Source of the DNA: DAIRVC01 sp036803025
GTDB lineage: Bacteria > Chloroflexota > Anaerolineae > Anaerolineales > E44-bin32
DNA length: 8,753 nt
Direction: 5' to 3'
Assembly (NCBI GenBank): GCA_036803025.1
Contig: DAIRVC010000110.1
Location: 1 to 8,753 of the forward strand
A program made the position numbers and the translations under genes. A model generated the notes under the pieces. That model ran no database searches. It worked only from the letters and a program-made list of their open reading frames with translations, and was not told the origin of the DNA. Shown here piece by piece: positions 1-8,262 of this stretch (positions within the stretch are counted from its first letter, which is position 1; the number at the start of each line of letters is the position of its first letter).

Positions 1-2081
<2,081 letters not shown>

Positions 2082-2127
2082 GCTCGCCTCTCCTTTCACG
2101 TCTGACGCGAGGGCCGGGCCGTCGCGC

Positions 2128-3384
2128 CTACGAAAGCTCTTGGCGCCCGTAGTCCAGCATCCGGCGCGCAACGATCAGGCGGTTGATCTGCCCGGTCCCC
2201 TCGTACAGGTCGTTGATCTTGGCGTCGCGGAACCATTTCTCCAGCAGGTGCTCGCGCGAATAGCCGACCGGTCCGAGCAGCTCGACGGCCCTCTGCGTGA
2301 TCTTGACCACGGCGTCGCCGGCGCGCACCTTGCCCATGGAAGCTTCCAGGTTGTTGGGCTTCTTCTCGTCCATCATCCATACCGATTTGAGCACCAGCAG
2401 CCAGGTGGAACGCAGCATGACCTCCATGTCGATCAGCTCGCGCTCGATGTTGGTCAGCCGGCTGCGCGGCAAGCCGTAGCGGACGGTGATTCCCTTCTGG
2501 GCCAGGAAGTCCTTCAGCGTCTCGAGCGTGGCGCGCGCCACGCCCAGCGCCGAGGCGGCCACCATCGGCCGGCTGGCGTCGAAGGTCGCCATGGCGCCCT
2601 TGAAGCCTTCGGTCGTCTTCTTCTCGACTTCCGGGCTGCCCAGGATGTTCTCGAACGGGATGCGGCAGTCCTGCAGCACGACGGAGGCTGTGTCGCTGGC
2701 GCGGATACCCAGCTTGTGCTCGAGCTTGGTGACGGTGCAGCCCGGGGTGCCGGCTTCGACCACGAACGGGCGCACCCCCGCCCGGCCGGCGCTGGGGTCG
2801 ATCGTCGCCCAGACAACGACGAAACCCTGCGTGTCGACCAGCGCCTTGTGGCCGGCGGTGACGAAGATCTTCTCCCCGTTCAGCACCCACGAATCGCCGT
2901 CGCGCACGGCGGTGGTTCGCACCATGGCCGGCATGGCCGAGCCGGCATGCGGTTCGGTCAGCGCCATCGCGTCCAGCACCGGCTTGTCGCCGCCGAAACG
3001 GGTCAAGAAGCGCGCCTTCTGGTCTGGCGTGCCGGTGGCTGCTACGGCGGCCGCCCCCAAAAGCCCCACCGGCGAGCACAAGTACAAGCCGGTGTCGCCC
3101 CAGGAGAGGACTTCGGCGCTATGGGCCAGCCGCTGATAGCCGATGCGCGGGCCCTCCTTCTTGGGCTCCCCGCTCTCGCTCTTCTTCGGTTTCTCAGTCG
3201 AGGGCACGAATCCCCCGCCGCCCATCTGCTTGTTGGCGTCGTGCATGAAGTTGATGTAGTCCCAGGGCACCTCATGCTCGTGTTCATCGAAATGCCGCGC
3301 CACGGGGCGCATCATGTTCTCCGCCACCATCGTCATCAGGGTGACGGTCTGCTGGATCTTCTCGGGCATCTCAAAGCTGATCAT
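2128..3384 (-). CDS. acyl-CoA dehydrogenase A (catalytic-glutamate-containing subunit)
   Basis: FAD-dependent acyl-CoA dehydrogenase of 418 aa, catalysing the first, alpha-beta dehydrogenation step of beta-oxidation in the cytosol. Visible family motifs: AMALTEPHAGSA (139-150), where the usual Asp of AGSD is Ala; SWVLNGEKIFVTAG (165-178); KLGIRASDTA (224-233); FDASRPMVAASALGVA (268-283); and the C-terminal LYEGTGQINRLIVARR (393-408) with Glu395 at the place of the catalytic base of medium/short-chain enzymes (Glu376 of human MCAD). Unusual parts are a Lys/Glu/Pro/Ser-rich linker at about 62-80, following a glycine run at 55-58, and GPVGY (371-375) where many homologues have GGxGY. The FAD-associated REQFG-type motif is degenerate (VRYGLPRSRLTN, 301-312). 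The ATG at 3384-3382 has AAGGAG 6 bases upstream. The gene lies 25 bases after acyl-CoA dehydrogenase B and 46 before the FadN-type gene. Substrate chain length cannot be read from the sequence. It probably works with subunit B. Confidence 0.92.
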   Translation of the reverse strand: MISFEMPEKIQQTVTLMTMVAENMMRPVARHFDEHEHEVPWDYINFMHDANKQMGGGGFVPSTEKPKKSESGEPKKEGPRIGYQRLAHSAEVLSWGDTGLYLCSPVGLLGAAAVAATGTPDQKARFLTRFGGDKPVLDAMALTEPHAGSAMPAMVRTTAVRDGDSWVLNGEKIFVTAGHKALVDTQGFVVVWATIDPSAGRAGVRPFVVEAGTPGCTVTKLEHKLGIRASDTASVVLQDCRIPFENILGSPEVEKKTTEGFKGAMATFDASRPMVAASALGVARATLETLKDFLAQKGITVRYGLPRSRLTNIERELIDMEVMLRSTWLLVLKSVWMMDEKKPNNLEASMGKVRAGDAVVKITQRAVELLGPVGYSREHLLEKWFRDAKINDLYEGTGQINRLIVARRMLDYGRQELS

Positions 3385-3409
3385 GGCTCACTCCTTCCCC
3401 TTCCCTGGC

Positions 3410-4501
3410 CTAGACCATCGCCAGACCCGGGAAGGTCGAGATCCCGCGTCCGGTCCGGTACCAGCGCTCCACCGGGTGCTCGCGAATGTAACCGTGCCCG
3501 CCGAGAATCTGCACAGCGCGGTCGGTGACCATCATGGCCATATCCGAGGCGCCCGAAAGCGCCAGGTACGCCTCGCGGGCGGCATCCTTGCCCGAGTCCA
3601 GCAGCCAGGCCGCTTCCCAGACCAGCAGCCGGATGGACTCGATCTCGATTGCCATTTCAGCCAGCATGAACGCGATCGACTGCTTCTGGGCGATCGGCGT
3701 ACCGAAGACCTCGCGCTCCTTGGCGTAGTTGAGCGAGTACAGGTGCGCCGCACGGCTCAGCCCGACGGCCAGCGCAGCGACGGCCACACTCGAGGCGGCG
3801 ATCAGCGGGCCGGCATCCTTGGTCGGGGAATCCCCTAGCCAGGCATCGCCGCCCAGTTTGACTGACTCAAACTCGACGCGGAAGAGCGGCAGCGCGCCCA
3901 GCCCAAGCAGCTTCTCGCGTTCGCCGACCTTCACGCCTTCCGCCTTGGCCGGGACCACGAAGGCCTGCGTCTTCCCGTCCAGCGCCGCGTAGGCAACGAG
4001 GCCTTGCGCCCGGTCGGCGAACGGGACCATTGCCTTGACGCCGTCGATGACGTAGCCCGATCCTTCCTTGCGGGCCTTGGTGCGCATGTCGCCGGAATAG
4101 AAGTCGAAGTCGGGCTCGATGAAGGCAGCCGTGAACGGCTTCCAGCTGTCGCCGATGACCGGCGGCAGCAGCGCTTTCTTCTGCTCCTCGCTGCCCGCTA
4201 GCAGAACCGGCAGGGCGTAAGCCGCCGGGGCCATGACGGCCAGCGCGCCGGCCGGATCGCCGTAGGCGAGCTCTTCGGCCGCCAGGACGCCGGTCACAGC
4301 AGAGTGCTCGCCGAAGCCGCCGTAGGCCTCCGGGACGCTGGCCTGCAGCACGCCCAGCTCCCAACCCTTCTCGACCAGCGCCTGCGGGAGTTCGCCGCTC
4401 TCGTCAGCATCGTGCGCGGCGTTGCGCAGATCGTTGATCGCATAGCGCTGAACGGCATCGATGAGCATCCTCTGCTCTTCTGTGGGCTCGAATGAGTACA
4501 T
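3410..4501 (-). CDS. acyl-CoA dehydrogenase-like subunit B, catalytic Glu absent
   Basis: Acyl-CoA dehydrogenase-fold protein of 363 aa, clearly full fold: N-terminal helical domain with VPEAYGGFG (56-64), middle beta domain (about 125-225), and C-terminal helical domain with the FAD-contacting REVFGTPIA (263-271) and QILGGHGY (331-338). After VERWYRTGRG the protein ends in ISTFPGLAMV. The position that aligns with the catalytic Glu of YEGT is Pro358, and the customary C-terminal IVAR helix is missing. The alternative Glu position of isovaleryl/long-chain enzymes, counted back from the RExFG motif, falls at Ser237, so neither known catalytic site is occupied. The middle motif is FIEPDFDFYSGD (127-138) rather than LTEPxAGSD. 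Reading the other frames past the TAG stop reveals no YEGT-like tail, so a frameshift is not the cause. The ATG at 4501-4499 has AGGAG 7 bases upstream. It lies directly before subunit A and probably forms a heteromer with it. An independent enzyme using another base remains possible. Confidence 0.9.
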   Translation of the reverse strand: MYSFEPTEEQRMLIDAVQRYAINDLRNAAHDADESGELPQALVEKGWELGVLQASVPEAYGGFGEHSAVTGVLAAEELAYGDPAGALAVMAPAAYALPVLLAGSEEQKKALLPPVIGDSWKPFTAAFIEPDFDFYSGDMRTKARKEGSGYVIDGVKAMVPFADRAQGLVAYAALDGKTQAFVVPAKAEGVKVGEREKLLGLGALPLFRVEFESVKLGGDAWLGDSPTKDAGPLIAASSVAVAALAVGLSRAAHLYSLNYAKEREVFGTPIAQKQSIAFMLAEMAIEIESIRLLVWEAAWLLDSGKDAAREAYLALSGASDMAMMVTDRAVQILGGHGYIREHPVERWYRTGRGISTFPGLAMV

Positions 4502-4514
4502 GGTCTCTCTCCTC

Positions 4515-4536
4515 GGGAGGCCCCACGGGCCCTCCC
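4515..4536 (-). other. GC-rich hairpin just upstream of the acyl-CoA dehydrogenase B ribosome-binding site
   Basis: In the 57-base gap between the MBL gene and dehydrogenase B, the arms 4515-4523 and 4527-4536 can pair over nine base pairs with a single bulged C at 4530 and a three-base loop. No T-run follows in the direction of transcription, so it does not look like a full intrinsic terminator. It ends one base before the AGGAG (complement of 4509-4513) of the next gene. It could act in mRNA stability, in partial attenuation, or on the relative expression of the two halves of the operon; function is unproven. Confidence 0.4.
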
Positions 4537-4545
4537 TGCAAACGT

Positions 4546-4557
4546 CCCGGCGCCGGG
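4546..4557. repeat. 12-bp perfect palindrome CCCGGCGCCGGG after the MBL gene
   Basis: A self-complementary 12-mer lies one base after the MBL hydrolase stop codon (on the minus strand) and before the larger hairpin at 4515-4536. In GC-rich DNA a GC-only palindrome of this size is not rare, so it may be chance. It resembles neither the TetR operator nor any site I recognise. Confidence 0.3.
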
Positions 4558-4558
4558 G

Positions 4559-5635
4559 TCAACTCGCCAGGCCGGCGTCCGGCGGCCGGCGCAGGCCTGG
4601 CAAAAGCAGGCGCGCCGTCGTCGGACCATCCAGCCGGCGGTATTGGATCGGCGTCGGTCTTTCGGACTCGAGATCGTGCAGATTGGCGATGCCCAGCAGG
4701 CCTCGCTGGGCCAGGTACTCAACGTGGGCGCCCGCCTCCTCCAGGGCCAACAACACGTCGTAGCCCCCGACGCTGGGGAAAAGCCCCTCGGCGATCTCTG
4801 CAACGCTCTTGGGTGCATCCATCAGGCCCATGACCTGCTCCAGCCGCTCGGCGTGGATGCGACGGATCGCTTCCACGCGCGCCGGCAGGTCCGCGAAGGG
4901 CGGCTCGTGGCCGCCCAGGGCCTGCCGTGCGCTCACGCCCCAGGTCGCGACGCGCTCAAGCGACTCGAGGTAGTGACCCAGGCCGGTGTAGTGACTGAGC
5001 ACCTCGGGAGCCTGATGCGGACTGGTCTTGGGCAGAACATGGTCGGAGGTCAAGACGATATCGTCCACCCGGGCGACGATCTGACCGGGGCAATGGCCGG
5101 GGACATGCAGGAGCTCCAACGGGCCGACCCGCATGCCGGCGGCCTCGAAGGTGAAGTCGACGGGCTGGGAGGCGAACAATCCCTTGTTGAGCAGGTACAG
5201 CTCCATCAGCTCCTGTTGTCGGTGCCCTTCCACGCCGGCCTCGACCAGGAACACCCGCAGTCGGCGGGCCACGACCGCCAGGCGCTCCTCGTAGTTGACC
5301 AGGACAGGCAGGTCGAGCTCATGCACACCCACCGGCGCGGCGGTGTGCCGGCGGACGGAGGGCAACCCGCCGAAGTGATCGATGTGACCGTGGCTGATGA
5401 TGACCGCGGTCAGGGAACTCCAATCGACCGGCTCCTGATAATCCGTCCGGACGGCTTGCAGGCCGGCCTGGAGGTCGTCGTCCGAGTCCCCAAAGCCGGA
5501 ACCGACGTCCAACAGCACGCGCGCATCCGTACTGCAGATCAGGTGGGCGAATCCGGCTAGCCCCGGGAAGAGTGTCATCGGGATCCGATACACCCGGGTT
5601 CCGCCGTTCGTGCGCACGAGTTCGACGGTCGACAT
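4559..5635 (-). CDS. metallo-beta-lactamase-fold hydrolase with C-terminal winged-helix-like tail
   Basis: Metal-dependent hydrolase of 358 aa from the glyoxalase II/LACTB2-like part of the MBL superfamily. The full dinuclear ligand set is visible: His82, His84, Asp86 and His87 in SHGHIDHFGG, His181 in HVPGHCPGQ, Asp198 in LTSDHVLP, and His243 in GGHEPP. Residues from about 255 to 320 (AERLEQVMGLMD onward, then YDVLLALEEAGAHVEYL) look like the helical winged-helix tail found after the catalytic domain in LACTB2-type proteins. No signal peptide is seen, so it should be cytosolic. Its ATG shares one base with the TetR stop (TGATG at 5637-5633) and has no strong Shine-Dalgarno sequence, which points to translational coupling. 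It is followed after 57 bases by the acyl-CoA dehydrogenases. Members of this superfamily cleave thioesters, esters, lactones or RNA. The context favours an acyl-CoA or related thioester, but substrate and role in the pathway are inference. Confidence 0.92.
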   Translation of the reverse strand: MSTVELVRTNGGTRVYRIPMTLFPGLAGFAHLICSTDARVLLDVGSGFGDSDDDLQAGLQAVRTDYQEPVDWSSLTAVIISHGHIDHFGGLPSVRRHTAAPVGVHELDLPVLVNYEERLAVVARRLRVFLVEAGVEGHRQQELMELYLLNKGLFASQPVDFTFEAAGMRVGPLELLHVPGHCPGQIVARVDDIVLTSDHVLPKTSPHQAPEVLSHYTGLGHYLESLERVATWGVSARQALGGHEPPFADLPARVEAIRRIHAERLEQVMGLMDAPKSVAEIAEGLFPSVGGYDVLLALEEAGAHVEYLAQRGLLGIANLHDLESERPTPIQYRRLDGPTTARLLLPGLRRPPDAGLAS

Positions 5636-6216
5636 CAGCTCAGCTTAGTGGACGGCTCTTTGCGCAGGCCGGATAGAAAGACGTCGGCGAATTGGTCGGC
5701 GATCTCCACAGGCGTCAGGCGGCCGTCGGGGCGGTACCAGGTGACCATCCAGTTCTGGACCCCTAGGACGGCGAAGGCCACGATATCCTCGTCGACCGCG
5801 CGGAAGGTGCCCTTGTCCACGCCGCGGCGGATCAACTCGCGCCATAATGCATCGTAGCGGTCGCGCCGGGCGATGTGCCGTGCCCGAATGCGCGGCTCCA
5901 GATTGCGGTGCTCCAGCTGCAGGACGGCCGCCAGGCTGACCTCTTGAGTCATCCGCTCGACGTACGATCGGATCGCCTGGCGCAGCTGCGCGTCCGGCGG
6001 CAGGTCGGTCGCCAGCACCGCTTGCATGTCGTTGATCAGAATATCGAGGGCCTGATCGAGGATTTCGACCAGGATGTCCTGCTTGCTGACGACGTGGTGA
6101 TATAGACTGGCTTTCTGCAGGCCGACCGCGTCGGCGATATCCTGCATCGAGGCGGCCTGGTAGCCCTTCTGGCGGAAGATCTCGGCAGCTGCCTGGATGA
6201 TATCCGTCCGCTGCAT
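5635..6216 (-). CDS. TetR-family transcriptional regulator of the beta-oxidation operon
   Basis: DNA-binding repressor of 193 aa. The N-terminal helix-turn-helix domain spans about residues 5-50 (IFRQKGYQAASMQDIADAVG, then LQKASLYHHVVSKQDIL). The ligand domain ends with NWMVTWYRPDGRLTP followed by EIADQFADVFLSGL, a signature I associate with KstR2-like TetR proteins that sense CoA thioesters of lipid catabolism. I chose ATG 6216-6214 over the in-frame TTG at 6276, because the TTG is itself part of the -35 box and the extra 20 codons would cross the promoter and operator. The chosen start follows GGGAGG (complement of 6220-6225) by only 3 bases, a rather short spacing. The gene heads the operon and overlaps the MBL gene by one base. 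An 18-bp palindrome at its transcription start implies autorepression, relieved by an acyl-CoA or similar ligand. The ligand is inferred, not shown. Confidence 0.93.
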   Translation of the reverse strand: MQRTDIIQAAAEIFRQKGYQAASMQDIADAVGLQKASLYHHVVSKQDILVEILDQALDILINDMQAVLATDLPPDAQLRQAIRSYVERMTQEVSLAAVLQLEHRNLEPRIRARHIARRDRYDALWRELIRRGVDKGTFRAVDEDIVAFAVLGVQNWMVTWYRPDGRLTPVEIADQFADVFLSGLRKEPSTKLS

Positions 6217-6224
6217 GAGCCTCC

Positions 6225-6242
6225 CTACCGACCGGTCGGTAG
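6225..6242. promoter_or_regulatory. 18-bp perfect palindromic operator, probably for the adjacent TetR regulator
   Basis: CTACCGACCGGTCGGTAG reads identically on both strands across all 18 bases, a typical TetR-family operator size and form. It lies 4 bases downstream of the -10 box and covers the predicted start of transcription (near 6240), so a bound repressor would block RNA polymerase. Its right half lies close to the Shine-Dalgarno sequence. From memory, the Thermus PfmR regulator of phenylacetate/fatty-acid genes recognises a similar TACCGACCG-type element. Only one full copy was found in the window. Confidence 0.85.
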
Positions 6243-6246
6243 TTTC

Positions 6247-6276
6247 AGTGTAGCACACGATTCCCGGCCGAGTCAA
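6247..6276 (-). promoter_or_regulatory. sigma70-type promoter of the TetR/beta-oxidation operon
   Basis: Read on the minus strand: -35 box TTGACT (complement of 6271-6276), an 18-base spacer, and -10 box TACACT (complement of 6247-6252) preceded by TGC, i.e. an extended -10. Transcription would begin near 6240, giving a leader of about 24 bases before the TetR ATG. The -35 matches consensus at 5 of 6 positions and the -10 at 4 of 6. The position directly upstream of the palindrome supports it. Confidence 0.7.
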
Positions 6277-6420
6277 TCAGCAGTTGGAGGATTGCCGCCG
6301 CGGATCGGCGCGATCATCCGGGAGGCCCCGGGGGGGCTCGGCCGGCCGGGGTCTGTCCGAACCGCGCCCGGCGCTGGGCGGTAGTCCAGCACGCTCTCCT
6401 CCCGCCGAGGTGTCCCGCAG

Positions 6421-7851
6421 ATGAAACCAGGGTCTCAGCGCCATCCCGTCCTTCGCCTGGCCGCCCTTGCCGGGCTGATTCTGGCGGGCGCCTGCCGCCC
6501 CCAGGCGCTCCCCGCCCCGCTCCAGCCCGGAATCGGCGACCCGTACTTCCCCTCCTCCGGCAGTGTCGGCCTGGACGTTCTCCACGTCGAGCTGGACCTG
6601 CGCCCCGATTTCGCCGCCCGGACGATCGACGGTAGTGCCAGCCTGTCGATCGAGGCCACTCAGCGGCTGGAGCGCTTCAGCCTGGATCTGGCCGGGTTGG
6701 CCGTTGAGCACCTTACCGTCGACGGCCGACCGGCGGCGCTCGAGCGAGAGGGGAGCGAGCTGTGGATCGCGCCCTCCGCGCCCATTGCCGCCGGCACGAC
6801 ATTCAACGTCGAGATTGCCTACAGCGGCGCTCCCGGTCAGGAAGCGCCGGAGGCGACCTTCCGCTTCTCACAAGGCTGGCAGTTCTTCGACGGCGGTGCC
6901 TATGTGGCGTCGGAGCCGGATGGCGCTTCGCGCTGGTTCCCGGCCAACAATCACCCGAGCGACAAGGCCACGTACATCTTGCGCCTCAGTGTCCCGCTGC
7001 CTTACGTCGCAGCCGCGAACGGCCGGCTGCTCGAGGTGGTCCAGGAAGGGCAGACGCGAACCTTCGTCTGGGATTCCTCCGATCCTATGGCTGCCTACCT
7101 GGTCACCGTGGTCATTGGGGACCTGCAGGTCCGAGAAGGCCTCGCGCCGGGAGGGCTGCCACTGCGCAGCTACTACCCGGCCGAGGCGGACGAAGCGGTC
7201 ATCGCGCAATTCGACGGAATTGCGCAGATGCTGGGTTACTTCGAGACGTTGTTCGGGGAATACCCTTTCGCCGCGTATGGGACCGTCGTCGTCCCCACCG
7301 AATTGCCCTTTGCCCTGGAGACTCAGACATTGACGCTGTACGGCCGCAACTTCGACGGCAGTCAGAACGTGATCGCCCACGAACTCGCTCATGAATGGTT
7401 CGGCAACAGTGTCAGCCTGCAACGCTGGCGTGATATCTGGCTGAATGAGGGGTTCGCAACTTACGCCAGCTATCTTTGGTATGAACACCTCACCGATCGA
7501 GAGCACGCGCAGGTTGAGCTTCACGCGCTGTACAGGACCCTCCGGCAGAGCGATGAGCGGATCAACCTGGCCATCGGTGACCCCGGGCCAGAACGCCTCT
7601 TCGACGAGGCGGTCTACGTACGCGGCGCTTTGACGCTGGAGGCACTGCGAGATACGGTCGGCGACTCGCGCTTCTTCGAAATCCTGCGCACCTACGCAGA
7701 GCGCTTTCGCCACGGGAACGCCTCTACGCAGGACTTCATCGACGTCGCCGAAGAGGTGGGCGAGCGGGATCTGGATCGCCTGTTCCACGCCTGGCTCTAC
7801 GAGGTGGAGGTACCGTTCATGCCCGGCTGGGGGGACGAGCCGGGGCTCTAG
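6421..7851 (+). CDS. compact M1-family (gluzincin) metallopeptidase, probable lipoprotein
   Basis: Zinc peptidase of 476 aa, related to aminopeptidase N / leukotriene A4 hydrolase. The zinc site is complete: HELAH (His320, Glu321, His324), then exactly 18 residues to Glu343 in NEGFA. The probable catalytic tyrosine is Tyr399 in VYVRGALTLEAL. The position of the GxMEN exopeptidase motif reads ALETQ (298-302): the amino-terminus-binding Glu300 is kept, Asn is replaced. Residues about 45-240 form the usual N-terminal beta domain. The large C-terminal helical domain of full-size M1 enzymes (850 aa or more) is absent. The N-terminus is a short basic stretch, a hydrophobic run and LAGAC with Cys25, suggesting a secreted lipoprotein, although the lipobox is imperfect (Ala at -3). 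GAGGTG lies 8 bases before the ATG. It is divergent from the beta-oxidation operon (about 200 bases between start codons) and probably unrelated to it. It likely trims peptides outside the membrane. Confidence 0.92.
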   Translation: MKPGSQRHPVLRLAALAGLILAGACRPQALPAPLQPGIGDPYFPSSGSVGLDVLHVELDLRPDFAARTIDGSASLSIEATQRLERFSLDLAGLAVEHLTVDGRPAALEREGSELWIAPSAPIAAGTTFNVEIAYSGAPGQEAPEATFRFSQGWQFFDGGAYVASEPDGASRWFPANNHPSDKATYILRLSVPLPYVAAANGRLLEVVQEGQTRTFVWDSSDPMAAYLVTVVIGDLQVREGLAPGGLPLRSYYPAEADEAVIAQFDGIAQMLGYFETLFGEYPFAAYGTVVVPTELPFALETQTLTLYGRNFDGSQNVIAHELAHEWFGNSVSLQRWRDIWLNEGFATYASYLWYEHLTDREHAQVELHALYRTLRQSDERINLAIGDPGPERLFDEAVYVRGALTLEALRDTVGDSRFFEILRTYAERFRHGNASTQDFIDVAEEVGERDLDRLFHAWLYEVEVPFMPGWGDEPGL

Positions 7852-8262
7852 CGCGGCCCGCAGTTCGTCCCTCGGGGAGGCCGCCTCGGGCTGACGGCGG
7901 TCCGTGCGTATGCCCTGGCGGCCAGCCTGCCGACCTGAGGAGCACTCTCTCAGCCAGCGCGCTCAACACCCCCAGGATTGGCCAGGTGAGCGCCGCGGCC
8001 ATCAAGCTGGTCGTGGTCGAGCAGTTCCACCGCAACGTGAACAGTAGGGCGGGAGGCGGTCTGAGCGCGCGGGAGTCGATCGCCAGCGCGGCGAGGCTGG
8101 GGCTACCTTGCAGCTGTTCAGGTAGGAGTACGCGAACGCCGGGGCGAGCAGGGCCGGGATCGTTTCGCCCTGGCCCGCCTGCGAGGCCTCCCCTCGTCCT
8201 CGGGATCGCGCCATCCTGCACGGCCGCCGGGCTCCGAGCGCGCCCTTGGTCGCTGGCCGCGA
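7852..8262. other. 411-base convergent intergenic stretch, no recognised gene
   Basis: This stretch lies between the stop codons of two converging genes. Open frames exist on both strands, but none has a recognisable domain, a convincing ribosome-binding site, or an amino-acid pattern unlike GC-rich noise. I see no tRNA, no strong repeat, and no hairpin followed by a T-run that would qualify as a terminator for either gene. A decayed gene cannot be excluded. Confidence 0.5.

Noticed and set aside
2264..2273. CCGACCGGTC, a ten-base match to the operator core inside acyl-CoA dehydrogenase A
   Set aside because: The symmetry breaks on both sides and the bases encode the conserved GPVGY region; probably chance.
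3410..3440. Frameshift as the cause of the missing catalytic Glu in acyl-CoA dehydrogenase B
   Set aside because: Neither alternative frame after VERWYRTGRG nor the sequence beyond the stop encodes a YEGT-like tail, and the next gene's ribosome-binding site follows at once.
4643..5560. Plus-strand open frame of 305 codons opposite the MBL hydrolase
   Set aside because: No recognisable motif; the minus strand has the full metal-ligand set.
6217..6276. N-terminal extension of the TetR protein from the TTG at 6276
   Set aside because: The TTG lies within the -35 box and the extension would be encoded by the promoter and operator; the TetR fold begins right after the ATG at 6216.
6301..6352. 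GC-rich inverted repeats in the leader of the M1 gene, considered as a riboswitch or operator
   Set aside because: They are short G/C runs with several equally good pairings, no known riboswitch core, and no similarity to the TetR operator.
7822..7844. Seven-pair hairpin (CCCGGCT / AGCCGGG, nine-base loop) at the end of the M1 gene, considered as terminator
   Set aside because: It lies inside the coding region before the TAG and is not followed by a T-run; codon-constrained GC-rich sequence explains it.
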